The translations under genes and the position numbers were made by a program. The notes beneath the pieces were generated by a model. That model was not told the origin of the DNA, made no database searches, and was given only the letters and a program-made list of their open reading frames with translations. A DNA stretch of 64,000 nucleotides from an uncultured Acetatifactor sp. (GTDB lineage: Bacteria; Bacillota; Clostridia; Lachnospirales; Lachnospiraceae): assembly GCA_947594835.1 (NCBI GenBank), contig CANQEH010000008.1, positions 39,587 through 103,586 on the forward strand. Reading direction: 5' to 3'. This document shows, in pieces, positions 54,584 to 63,098 of this stretch. Numbering within the stretch: position 1 is the first letter of the stretch; each line of letters starts with the position of its first letter.

Positions 54584-54646
54584 CCGGGACGCCCTCAGTA
54601 CACTTATGGATCTGCAGGACAGTGCAGTGCGCAGACAGGGAGAAAT

Positions 54647-56053
54647 ATGCAGCTAAAAAACAGAGTGATAGCAGTGACAGCCGTGGCCGCCATGGCTGCC
54701 GCCCTTTTTTATGGCAGTACGCTGGAGCCTGCCCAGGAGGAAGACGACGCCGGATTGTTCCAGCGCAAGGAGACCATTTATTTCTGGTATTCCGACGAGG
54801 CCATGGGCAATTATGTGGAAAGCGCGGCGGTGGCCTTTGGGGAACGGGAGGACGTGCGGGTCATCCCCGTGCAGGCCTCCGACAGCGAATATCTGGAAGC
54901 CATCAACCAGGCCTCGCTGGACGAAAGCCCGTCGGCGCAGGTTCCGGACGCCTATCTGCTCAGCCATGAGGCGCTGGAAAAGGCCTATCTGGCAGGTCTG
55001 GCGGAGGAGATCACGGATGAGACAGGCCTCTGCACGGAGGAAAACTTTCCCAGGGCGGCCCTGGACGCAGTGACTTATCAGGGAAGGCTGACAGCCTATC
55101 CCCTTTTCTTTGAGACCAGCGCCCTGGTCTACAACGAGACGTATCTGGCAGAGTGGGCGGCACAGAGCGCACAAAAGGAGCTTTTGGGGGACGGGGAGGA
55201 AGACGGGGAGCCGGAAGAGGGCTCTACCGGCATTGAGACGGACGAGGCGGCCCTGGCACAGCTGACCCAGGATTATTTTATCCGCGCCGTGCCGGGCACG
55301 GTGGACGATATCCTGAACGTGGCGGACACCTTCGACCTGCCGGAGGGCGTGGAAAGCGTCATGAAGTGGGACGTCTCCGATATCTTTTACAACTACTGGT
55401 TTGTGGGAGACCATATGATCGTGGGCGGGGAGGCCGGAGACGACAAAAAAGCGGTGGACATCGCCAACCCGGAGACCATACAGTGTCTGGAGGTCTACAA
55501 GGCCTTAAACCAGTTTTTTGCCATCGAGTCCGACACGGTGACCTATGACAGCGTGCTGCAGGATTTTATCGACGGAAAAGTGGTGTATACCATTGCAACC
55601 ACCGACGCCGTGGCCCGGCTGGCCCAGGCGAAGGAGGACGGGCTTCTGACCTTTGACTATGGGTTTGCCATGCTGCCGGACGTAAGCGCCGGGTTAAAGA
55701 GCCGTTCCATGTCCGTCACCGGGGTGGTGGCGGTAAACGGCTATTCCCGCCACAAGGAACTGGCAAACCGTTTCGCCGCTTTCCTCTCTGGGGAGTATGC
55801 AGAGAGCCTGTACGACCGGTCGGGGAATGTGGCGGCGTACCTTCCGGCCAATGCGGACAACGGTGCGTTGCAGGTATTCAAGGCGGAGTATGCAGACAGC
55901 GTGCCCCTGCCCAAGATGATGGAGACGGGAAACTACTGGCTGTATCTGGAACGGCTGTTTGCGCGGGTCTGGAACGGGGAGGACGTGACCGCACTGGTAC
56001 AGGAGCTGGCCCAGCAGATCTCTTTCCAGCTGGGGGCGGGAACGGATACCTGA
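54647..56053 (+). CDS. Membrane-anchored extracellular solute-binding protein
   Basis: A 468-residue SBP family 1-like (sugar-type) protein. The N-terminal hydrophobic stretch (RVIAVTAVAAMAAALFYG) lacks a lipobox Cys, so it is secreted or kept by an uncleaved anchor. Core pieces: TIYFWYSDEAMGNYVESAAV, PLFFETSALVYNETYLAEWA and the C-terminal lobe AFLSGEYAESLYDRSGNVAAYLP. An acidic insert, DGEEDGEPEEGSTGIE (about residues 183-200), is unusual. No permease or ATPase gene is adjacent, so it is an orphan binding protein or a surface receptor. Confidence 0.75.
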   Translation: MQLKNRVIAVTAVAAMAAALFYGSTLEPAQEEDDAGLFQRKETIYFWYSDEAMGNYVESAAVAFGEREDVRVIPVQASDSEYLEAINQASLDESPSAQVPDAYLLSHEALEKAYLAGLAEEITDETGLCTEENFPRAALDAVTYQGRLTAYPLFFETSALVYNETYLAEWAAQSAQKELLGDGEEDGEPEEGSTGIETDEAALAQLTQDYFIRAVPGTVDDILNVADTFDLPEGVESVMKWDVSDIFYNYWFVGDHMIVGGEAGDDKKAVDIANPETIQCLEVYKALNQFFAIESDTVTYDSVLQDFIDGKVVYTIATTDAVARLAQAKEDGLLTFDYGFAMLPDVSAGLKSRSMSVTGVVAVNGYSRHKELANRFAAFLSGEYAESLYDRSGNVAAYLPANADNGALQVFKAEYADSVPLPKMMETGNYWLYLERLFARVWNGEDVTALVQELAQQISFQLGAGTDT

Positions 56054-56109
56054 TCAGACAAAAGTATAAATGACCGGCCACGGGGCACACTGTAAATCAG
56101 AAAGGCGGT

Positions 56110-56550
56110 GTGAAACGTATGGTCGGTTTTTTGATTGCATTGCTCTCCGGGGCGCTTATGAGCGTCCAGGGGATTTTCAACACACAGGTGACGAAGGCTT
56201 CCGGCATATGGGCAGCCAGCGCGTTTGTCCAGTTCTCGGCGCTGCTTGTCTGCCTGGGGGCATGGGCGTTTCTGGAGAGGAGCCCTCTTTTGCAGGTATT
56301 TGAGGTACAGCCAAAGTATATGCTGCTTGGGGGCGCTATCGGCGCTCTGATCACTTATACGGTGATACGGAGCATGGATCTGCTGGGGCCGGCCAGGGCG
56401 GTGATGCTCATCGTGGTGGCCCAGCTTCTGGTGGCGTATGTCATTGAGCTTCTGGGGTGGTTCGGCGTGGAGAAGCAGCCCCTGGAGTGGAGAAAAGCCA
56501 TCGGGATGCTGGCGGCCATCGCAGGCATCGTCATTTTTAAGTGGAAATAA
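56110..56550 (+). CDS. DMT-superfamily transporter, YdcZ/DUF606 type
   Basis: A 146-residue protein with four or five membrane helices. The start is GTG behind AGAAAGGCGG; ATG three codons on is possible. ALLSGALMSVQGIFNTQVTKA and the C-terminal RKAIGMLAAIAGIVIFKWK match YdcZ-type small DMT proteins, which often work as pairs. Only one copy is seen here. The substrate is unknown. Confidence 0.8.
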   Translation: MKRMVGFLIALLSGALMSVQGIFNTQVTKASGIWAASAFVQFSALLVCLGAWAFLERSPLLQVFEVQPKYMLLGGAIGALITYTVIRSMDLLGPARAVMLIVVAQLLVAYVIELLGWFGVEKQPLEWRKAIGMLAAIAGIVIFKWK

Positions 56551-56574
56551 TCTTTCCAAAACTGGAAGATTTTT
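56550..56574 (+). terminator. Terminator after the DMT gene
   Basis: ATCTTTCC pairs, with one bulge, to GGAAGAT, followed by TTTTC. Confidence 0.6.
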
Positions 56575-56597
56575 CGTGTGATTTTTGGAAAAGTGGC

Positions 56598-56626
56598 TTG
56601 TAAAAGTAAGCGGGTTCCTTTACAAT
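56598..56626 (+). promoter_or_regulatory. comEA operon promoter
   Basis: TTGTAA (56598-56603), 17-bp spacer, TACAAT (56621-56626). It may drive the whole comEA to comEC run. Confidence 0.7.
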
Positions 56627-56694
56627 ATCTTTATTCGGCATAGAGAGGCAGCCCTTTCATTCCGGGCCGGGAAAACGGCGGAAAGAGAGGGGCT

Positions 56695-57309
56695 ATGAAG
56701 AAGAGAAAAAAGGCAAAAATGGCAGCGGCCGCACTGTGGTGGGCCGTCCTTGGGCTGACGCTTGGCGGCTGCGGCGGGGACACAGGGGAAGTCCTTTTGG
56801 TGGGGCGCGGGGAAGATGCGGAAGTATCCCTGCCCTCCCCGGCGCAGGGGATGTCCGCGCGGGAGGAGACGCCCGCCGAAAGCCCTGTTGCAGAGGTATA
56901 TGTATACGTCTGTGGGGCGGTGCAAAAGCCGGGCGTGGTGGCGTTAATGCCGGGCAGCCGGGCGCAGGACGCGCTGGAGGCGGCGGGAGGTTTTGCGGCG
57001 GATGCGTGGCGGGAGTATGTGAATCTTGCCCAGGAGGTAACGGACGGCGAGAAACTGTATTTCCCCTGGCTGGACGAGGCGGAGAGCCTGCTTGCTCCCC
57101 CGGAAGGGAAGGACGGGCTTGTCAATATCAACACGGCAGATGCGGCGGCGCTGCAGACTCTGCCGGGGATCGGGGCCTCCCGGGCCGGGGACATTCTCTC
57201 CTACCGGGAAGCAAACGGGGCGTTTGAAAAGCCGGAGGACATCATGAAGGTGCCCGGCATCAAGGACAGCGTCTATCAGAAACTAAAGGACAAGATAACG
57301 GTGGACTAA
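56695..57309 (+). CDS. comEA: ComEA-type DNA-binding lipoprotein
   Basis: A 204-residue protein. The signal ends in GLTLGGCGG, a good lipobox, so it is lipid-anchored outside the membrane (classical ComEA uses a transmembrane anchor). An SLBB domain (about 70-130, VYVYVCGAVQKPGVVALM) and two helix-hairpin-helix motifs (GLVNINTADAAALQTLPGIG, IMKVPGIKDSVYQKLKDKI) follow. It would bind incoming double-stranded DNA for uptake through ComEC, which is encoded 3.3 kb downstream in the same direction. Confidence 0.9.
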   Translation: MKKRKKAKMAAAALWWAVLGLTLGGCGGDTGEVLLVGRGEDAEVSLPSPAQGMSAREETPAESPVAEVYVYVCGAVQKPGVVALMPGSRAQDALEAAGGFAADAWREYVNLAQEVTDGEKLYFPWLDEAESLLAPPEGKDGLVNINTADAAALQTLPGIGASRAGDILSYREANGAFEKPEDIMKVPGIKDSVYQKLKDKITVD

Positions 57310-57358
57310 AGGCCGTTTCAAAAAATCTGCCCTGGGCGGGAAGAGAGGATATGGGGAG

Positions 57359-58060
57359 ATGGCAAAAAGAGCTCTGATCGTGGACGATGAAAAGCTGATC
57401 GTAAAGGGGATCCGTTTCAGTCTGGAACAGGACGACATGGAGATCGACTGTGCATACGACGGGGAGGAAGCGCTTCAGTACGCCAGGAACAATAAATATG
57501 ACATCATCCTTCTGGACGTGATGCTGCCAAAGCTCTCCGGATTCGAGGTGTGCCAGCAGATACGGGAATTTTCCAACGTGCCGATCATCATGCTCACGGC
57601 AAAGGGGGACGACATGGATAAAATCCTCGGGCTGGAGTACGGGGCGGACGACTATATCACAAAGCCCTTCAACATTCTGGAGGTGAAGGCGCGGATTAAG
57701 GCCATCATGCGCCGGACGGAGCCCAAGCGGGTGCTGGGGAACGCTTCTTCGGCCCCCAAGGTGCTGGAGAGCGGCGAGATGAAGCTGGACAGCGAGGGCA
57801 GGCGGGTCTATATCTCCGGGAAAGAGATCGGCCTTACCGCCAAGGAATTTGAAGTGCTGGAGCTTCTGATGTTAAATCCCAACAAGGTTTACAGCCGGGA
57901 GAGCCTGCTGCAGCTGGTGTGGGGGGCGGACTACCCAGGCGATGTGCGCACGGTGGACGTACATATCAGGCGGCTGCGGGAGAAGATCGAGGCAAATCCC
58001 AGCGAGCCGAAGTATGTACATACCAAGTGGGGCGTTGGATATTATTTTCTGAACACATAA
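57359..58060 (+). CDS. OmpR-family response regulator
   Basis: A 233-residue regulator. The receiver domain has DD (ALIVDDEKL), the phosphorylated Asp in IILLDVMLP, Thr in MLTAKGD and Lys in DDYITKPFN. The winged-helix DNA-binding domain follows (LTAKEFEVLELLMLNPNKVY, VDVHIRRLREKIE, VRTVD and HTKWGVGYYF). It resembles WalR/PhoP-type cell-envelope regulators. It is followed after 13 bases by its kinase. The genes are flanked by comEA and a GerMN lipoprotein, a mixed context. Confidence 0.93.
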   Translation: MAKRALIVDDEKLIVKGIRFSLEQDDMEIDCAYDGEEALQYARNNKYDIILLDVMLPKLSGFEVCQQIREFSNVPIIMLTAKGDDMDKILGLEYGADDYITKPFNILEVKARIKAIMRRTEPKRVLGNASSAPKVLESGEMKLDSEGRRVYISGKEIGLTAKEFEVLELLMLNPNKVYSRESLLQLVWGADYPGDVRTVDVHIRRLREKIEANPSEPKYVHTKWGVGYYFLNT

Positions 58061-58073
58061 GGTATATGGGGAT

Positions 58074-59576
58074 ATGTTCAAGAGCATCTTTCAGGAGCTG
58101 GCACAGCTCGTTTCCCTGCGCAGCCTGCGGGCGCGCATCTTTCTGTTCATATTGCTGGCGGGGGTGGTTCCCTGTGTGTTCATGCGCTACGCCATCCTGG
58201 ACAATTATGAGGAGCGGGCGGCAGCCCAGCGGGAGGCCACCGTCCGAAACCAGCTGCTCGTGGTGGGCAACCATCTGCTCAGCAACAATTATTTCCAGAC
58301 CCGGCCGTCGGAAGAGGCTGGCTACAGCAGCGCTTCCCGGGACGTCATAGACGCGGAGCTGGAGGTGATCTCAAACCTCTATGAGGGCCGCGTCCTGATC
58401 GTGGATTCCAGCCTGAAAGTGGTCAAGGACACCTATGGCATCAGCGAGGGGAAGACCATGATCTCCGAGGAAGTGATTCAGTGCTTCCAGGGGGAGACCT
58501 CCTCGTACTATGACAAGGAGCACGGCTACATAGAGATGACGCTGCCCATTGAGGATTCCGGCGCCGTCTCTGCCCAGGACGGGCAGGATACCGGCAGGAT
58601 CGTGGGGGTGATGCTGACGAGCATCTCCAACGAATCCATCGTCACCACCATGGAGGTGCTGAACCGTCAGGCTGTTCTGCTGGAAAACCTGATGTTTGTC
58701 TGCGTGGTGGCCATCGCCCTGGTGGCCTCCATGGGGCTGACCAGGCCCCTGTCCCAGGTGACGGACGCCATCAACAAGGTACAGGCCGGATACGCCCAGG
58801 AGAGCATTTCCGTGCCGGGCTATTCGGAGACAGTCCACATTGTGGACGCCTTTAACCAGCTGCTAAAGCGCATGAAAGCGCTGGACGACACCCGGCAGGA
58901 ATTTGTGGCCAACGTGTCCCATGAGTTAAAGACGCCCATGACTTCCGTGAAGGTGCTGGCAGACTCCCTGCTGGCCCAGGAAGACGCTCCGGCAGAGCTG
59001 TACCGGGAGTTTTTGAGCGACATCGTCTCGGAAATCGACCGGGAAAATCAGATCATCAACGATCTTCTGGCGCTGGTGCGGATGGACAAAAAGGTACAGG
59101 AGCTGAATATCGCTTCTGTGAACATCAACGAGCTGACGGAGCTGATTTTAAAGCGTCTGCGCCCCATTGCCCGGAAGAAGGATGTGGAACTGGTCTTTGA
59201 GAGTATGCGTCAGGTGACGGCGGAAGTGGACGAGGTCAAGATGACGCTGATCATGACCAATCTGGTGGAAAACGCCATCAAATACAACAAAGAGCACGGC
59301 TGGGTCAAGGTGGAGCTGGACGCGGATCATCAGTATTTTACCTTTCAGGTCAGTGATTCCGGTCTGGGGATTCCGGAAGACGCCCTGACCCATATCTATG
59401 AGCGGTTTTACCGGGTGGACAAATCCCACTCCCGGGAGATCGGCGGCACGGGGCTGGGGCTTGCCATCACCAAGAGCGCGGTGCTGATGCACCATGGCGC
59501 CATCAAGGTGTCCAGTGTGGAAGGGGAGGGCTCCTGCTTTGTGGTCAAGATCCCTCTGACCTATATCGAACAGTAG
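58074..59576 (+). CDS. Sensor histidine kinase (WalK-like)
   Basis: A 500-residue membrane kinase with two membrane helices (about 22-42 and 205-225) enclosing an extracytoplasmic sensor, then a HAMP domain, a DHp domain (NVSHELKTPMTSVKVLADSL with the phosphorylated His) and a HATPase_c domain (NLVENAIKYN, DSGLGIPED, GGTGLGLAI). No PAS domain is evident. It pairs with the preceding regulator. The next gene encodes a GerMN lipoprotein, possibly an accessory or target. Confidence 0.92.
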   Translation: MFKSIFQELAQLVSLRSLRARIFLFILLAGVVPCVFMRYAILDNYEERAAAQREATVRNQLLVVGNHLLSNNYFQTRPSEEAGYSSASRDVIDAELEVISNLYEGRVLIVDSSLKVVKDTYGISEGKTMISEEVIQCFQGETSSYYDKEHGYIEMTLPIEDSGAVSAQDGQDTGRIVGVMLTSISNESIVTTMEVLNRQAVLLENLMFVCVVAIALVASMGLTRPLSQVTDAINKVQAGYAQESISVPGYSETVHIVDAFNQLLKRMKALDDTRQEFVANVSHELKTPMTSVKVLADSLLAQEDAPAELYREFLSDIVSEIDRENQIINDLLALVRMDKKVQELNIASVNINELTELILKRLRPIARKKDVELVFESMRQVTAEVDEVKMTLIMTNLVENAIKYNKEHGWVKVELDADHQYFTFQVSDSGLGIPEDALTHIYERFYRVDKSHSREIGGTGLGLAITKSAVLMHHGAIKVSSVEGEGSCFVVKIPLTYIEQ

Positions 59577-59593
59577 CGGCTGGGGAGGCTGTT

Positions 59594-60553
59594 ATGACAG
59601 GAAGCGTTTGGAGAAGGAACGATAAGGGAAGCCGCTTAAGGCGCAGGGTGGTCTGTGCGCTGTCTTTGGTCTGTCTGCTGCTTGGGTTAGCTGCCTGCGG
59701 GCAGGAGGAGCCGGAGGGAGAAAACGTCAGGCAGGTGTACTTTTTAAGCAGCGGGGAGACCAAGGTGGAATCCCATGCCTTTGAACTGGTCTCCGAAACG
59801 CCCGAGGGCCAGGTGGAGGAGCTTTTGCAGTGCCTGGCAACCAATCCGGAAAAGCTGGAATACAAGGCGCCCCTTGCCATGGGGTTTCAGGTGCTGGATA
59901 CCCGTCTGGAGGACGAGACGGTGCTTTTGGACGTGGACGCTGCCTATCTGGAGCTGCCCAGTCTGACGGAGGTGCTGGTGCGGGCGGCGATTGTACGCAC
60001 CCTGACCCAGGTGGACGGCGTCAGCTATGTGGGCATCACCGTAGAGGGAAGCCAGCTCTATGACGCGGTGGGAAGCCCGGTGGGCTGGATGAGCGCCGAC
60101 CAGTTCATCGACAACGACGGAAACGAGATCAACACCTATGAGCTTGCCAGGGTGAGGCTGTATTTTGCGGGGGAGGACGGAAACACATTGATCGCCGCTT
60201 ACCGGGAGAAGTACTATTCCACCAGTATGCAGATGGAGCGTTTTGTGCTGGAGGAGCTGATCGCCGGGCCAAGCGGCCAGGTGAAGGGGCTGTATCCATC
60301 CGTCAATCCGAACACCGAAATCATCAACATCACCACCCGGGACGGCGTCTGCTACGTAAATCTGGATGAAAACTTTCTGACCGTGGTCAACAATGTGCCC
60401 ACGGAAGTCTCCATATACGCCGTGGTGGACTCGCTGGTAGAATTGAGCAGCATCAACAAGGTGCAGATCCTGATCAACGGCGAGGTGCCGGCCTCCTTCA
60501 GCGCCTCCTCCTACGAGCGGAATCTGGATATTGTGACCACCCTGGAAAAATAA
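59594..60553 (+). CDS. GerMN-domain lipoprotein
   Basis: A 319-residue lipoprotein with lipobox LGLAACGQ (Cys at about residue 36) after a long basic N-terminus. It has two GerMN domains: residues about 45-150 (VRQVYFLSSGETKVES, LLDVDAAYLELP) and about 175-310 (RVRLYFAGEDGNTL, VCYVNLDENFL, SINKVQILINGE). GerMN proteins such as GerM and LpqB act in sporulation or as two-component partners. LpqB is encoded next to the MtrAB kinase pair in Actinobacteria, and here too the gene follows a kinase pair, which suggests an accessory role. Confidence 0.85.
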   Translation: MTGSVWRRNDKGSRLRRRVVCALSLVCLLLGLAACGQEEPEGENVRQVYFLSSGETKVESHAFELVSETPEGQVEELLQCLATNPEKLEYKAPLAMGFQVLDTRLEDETVLLDVDAAYLELPSLTEVLVRAAIVRTLTQVDGVSYVGITVEGSQLYDAVGSPVGWMSADQFIDNDGNEINTYELARVRLYFAGEDGNTLIAAYREKYYSTSMQMERFVLEELIAGPSGQVKGLYPSVNPNTEIINITTRDGVCYVNLDENFLTVVNNVPTEVSIYAVVDSLVELSSINKVQILINGEVPASFSASSYERNLDIVTTLEK

Positions 60554-60593
60554 CAAGATAAAAGAGCCATCGCAAAGAAAGGAATGTGCGCGG

Positions 60594-62903
60594 ATGAGGC
60601 GACCGCTTTTTTGGGCCGCCCTTTGCCTGGTGGCGGCGCTGGCCCTGCGGCTGGGGACGGGAGGATTTGACCGGAAAAGTCAAAACGATATCCTCCGCCG
60701 CCTGGACGCAGGAGTGCGGCTTACTGTCACGGGACAGGTCTATCAAAAGGACGGCCAGACGATTTATCTGCAGGACGTGTCTGTCTGCAGTCAGGTTTCA
60801 GAAGGATTCAGCCATTCACAAGCCGGGGATCCCCGGCAGATGATTTCCAGCAAAGAAAATTTAAAATGTGACGTGGAGACGGCGGAGAGCATCCCCTTAG
60901 GGAGCGTCTGTACGCTGGAAGGCACGTTTGCGCCCTTTTTTGAGGCTACTAACCCGGGGGAGTTTGACGGGGCGGCGTATTACAGGAGCCTGAAAATCGG
61001 GGGAAGACTCAAAGAGGGCTCGCTTCTTGCCTGCGGGGAGAAAAACTGGCCGCTGCGGGAGTTTTTGTACCGTCTGGGAGAACGGCTCAAAGAACGCCTG
61101 TACCACGCCCTGCCTGAAAAGGAGGCGGGGGTGCTCTGCGCCCTTTTGCTGGGAAAGAGGGAGGGCTTGGAGGAATCGGTGGAGACGCTTTACCGGAGGA
61201 ACGGGATGATACATATCTTAAGCATTTCCGGCCTCCATGTGGCCATCGTAGGCATGAGTCTCTATCGGCTGCTGCGCCGCCTGGGGGCGCCTTTGTGGGC
61301 GGCGGCCGGAGGCGGGAGCGTGCTGTTGCTTCTGTACGGAGGGCTGACGGGCTTTGGCATTTCCGCCTGCCGCGCCATCGGAATGTATCTGATCCGTATG
61401 CTGGGGCAGCTTCTGGGAAGAACCTACGATATGCTGACGGCGTTAGCGCTGACGGGGGCATTGATGGCCTTGGGAAACCCTTATCTTTTGCGGCACAGCG
61501 GGTTTCTGCTGTCTTTTTCCGCCGTGCTGGGGATGGGGCTGGGTGCGCCTCTGCTGGGCGGGAAAAGGGAAGCAGGAAGGGATAAGGAATCTGGAAAGGA
61601 TGGGGAAGCCGGAAGGGGCGGAGAAGCTGGAAGGGACAGGGAGTCTGGAAGGTGGAGCGGAAGGAAGAAGCTCTGGCGCAAGTTTGCGGCGGGCTTGGGA
61701 GAATCTGCCCGGGCCAGCCTGGCGGTCACCCTGGCCACCCTGCCGGTACAGCTTTGGTTTTTTTATGAGGCGCCGGTGTACGCCCTGTTTTTAAACCTGT
61801 TGATCCTTCCCTGGGTAAAGCCTCTGATGGGCTTTGGCTGTCTGGCCATGCTCTGGCCGGGCGTTTCGTGTTTCAGCCTGGGGGCTGGGCTGATCTTAAA
61901 GGGGTATGAGGCGCTTTGCAGGCTGTTTGGAAGTCTGCCCTTTTCCCTGTGGAATCCGGGCCGCCCCGTGGGCTGGCAGATTTTTGGGTATTATCTGACT
62001 TTGGGCGTGGCAGCGCTTTTGTGGAAGCTGGCGGCGGCAAAACGCCTTCGGATGGGGGCAGTGTTGTGTCTGGCCGGGGCCCTCTGCCTTTTGGGGCTGC
62101 ACCCGGGGACGGGAAACCGGGCGGTGTTTTTGGATGTGGGACAAGGGGATTGTATTTTGATCCAGACGGATTCCGGGGAAACCTATCTGTTTGACTGCGG
62201 CAGTTCCAGCAGAAACGCTGTGGGGGAAAACGTGCTGCTTCCCTTCTTAAAATACAGCGGCGTCCGGCGGCTGGACGGGGTCTTTGTCTCCCATCCGGAC
62301 ACAGATCACATGAACGGCGTCCTGGAGCTTTTGGCCCTGGGAGAGGAAAACGGCATTGCGATCTGCCAGATTGTCCTGCCAGACGTGGAGGAAGGGTTGT
62401 TTCGGGAGCAGTTTGGACAGGTGCTGGAGGCGGCCGGGGCAGCGGGCGGGATCCCCGTCAGGGCGCTGGCGGCGGGAGAGGCCTGGGAATGTGAAAACGC
62501 CCGGTTTACCTGCCTGCATCCTGAAAAGGGGTGGGGCCTTTCGGACACCAATACCTGCTCGGAGTGCTTTTATGTGGAATTTTTTGCAAAAGACGGGGAG
62601 AAGAGCACCCTGCTTCTCACGGGAGATGTGGAGGGAGAGGGCGAGCGGGCGCTGCTTTCGCAGCTCAAGGGGCGGGGAATTGAGCAGGTCGATGTGCTGA
62701 AGGCGGCGCATCACGGTTCCCGGGGGAGCACTTCCCAGGAGCTGATTTCCCAGATCCGCCCCCGGATCGCGGTGATTTCCTGCGGCAGGGAAAACCGATA
62801 CGGTCATCCTCACAGGGAGCTGTTGGAGCGCCTGGCCCAGGCCGGCTGCCAGGTTTTCAGAACCGATGAGCAGGGGGCCCTGATCCTGCAGTTTACGCCG
62901 TAA
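60594..62903 (+). CDS. comEC: ComEC/Rec2 DNA internalisation channel
   Basis: A 769-residue polytopic membrane protein. The competence domain has IHILSISGLHVAIVGMSLYRLL. The C-terminal metallo-beta-lactamase domain has DVGQGDCILI, VSHPDTDHMNGV (the usual HxHxDH block with Pro-Asp-Thr at its centre), LLLTGDVEGEGE and LKAAHHGSRGSTS. It would carry single-stranded DNA inward with ComEA. A cytoplasmic or periplasmic loop contains five hexapeptide repeats (61572-61661). The start follows AAAGGAATG-like sequence. Full length, with no frameshift seen. Confidence 0.95.
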   Translation: MRRPLFWAALCLVAALALRLGTGGFDRKSQNDILRRLDAGVRLTVTGQVYQKDGQTIYLQDVSVCSQVSEGFSHSQAGDPRQMISSKENLKCDVETAESIPLGSVCTLEGTFAPFFEATNPGEFDGAAYYRSLKIGGRLKEGSLLACGEKNWPLREFLYRLGERLKERLYHALPEKEAGVLCALLLGKREGLEESVETLYRRNGMIHILSISGLHVAIVGMSLYRLLRRLGAPLWAAAGGGSVLLLLYGGLTGFGISACRAIGMYLIRMLGQLLGRTYDMLTALALTGALMALGNPYLLRHSGFLLSFSAVLGMGLGAPLLGGKREAGRDKESGKDGEAGRGGEAGRDRESGRWSGRKKLWRKFAAGLGESARASLAVTLATLPVQLWFFYEAPVYALFLNLLILPWVKPLMGFGCLAMLWPGVSCFSLGAGLILKGYEALCRLFGSLPFSLWNPGRPVGWQIFGYYLTLGVAALLWKLAAAKRLRMGAVLCLAGALCLLGLHPGTGNRAVFLDVGQGDCILIQTDSGETYLFDCGSSSRNAVGENVLLPFLKYSGVRRLDGVFVSHPDTDHMNGVLELLALGEENGIAICQIVLPDVEEGLFREQFGQVLEAAGAAGGIPVRALAAGEAWECENARFTCLHPEKGWGLSDTNTCSECFYVEFFAKDGEKSTLLLTGDVEGEGERALLSQLKGRGIEQVDVLKAAHHGSRGSTSQELISQIRPRIAVISCGRENRYGHPHRELLERLAQAGCQVFRTDEQGALILQFTP
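61572..61661 (+). repeat. Five in-frame 18-bp repeats inside comEC
   Basis: Consecutive 18-base units encode AGRDKE, SGKDGE, AGRGGE, AGRDRE and SGRWSG. The phase is exact, and the repeats form a charged insert between membrane helices. Confidence 0.88.
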
Positions 62904-62931
62904 GGAGCCGGTCGGGATACAAAAAAATAAA

Positions 62932-62958
62932 TTTGGACAAATTTGGACCTGGTCCAAA
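62932..62958. promoter_or_regulatory. Operator-like repeats upstream of the Rpn gene
   Basis: Direct repeats ATTTGGAC at about 62931 and 62941; the second is the left half of the 17-bp dyad TTTGGACC-T-GGTCCAAA (62942-62958). A further TGGACA forms the -35. It looks like a repressor-binding cluster. Confidence 0.5.
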
Positions 62959-62965
62959 AGGACAC

Positions 62966-62994
62966 TGGACAAAGTGGCCTTATCATGTTATAAT
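62966..62994 (+). promoter_or_regulatory. Strong promoter of the Rpn nuclease gene
   Basis: TGGACA (62966-62971), 17-bp spacer, TATAAT (62989-62994). Confidence 0.75.
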
Positions 62995-63098
62995 AAATTT
63001 ATCATTGTTCAATCAGACATTCTGACCGATTGTATCTATCACGCAGTTCTGCGACATTTTTCAAGATTACGATTCATTTTCACAGGAGGAGTCTGCCT

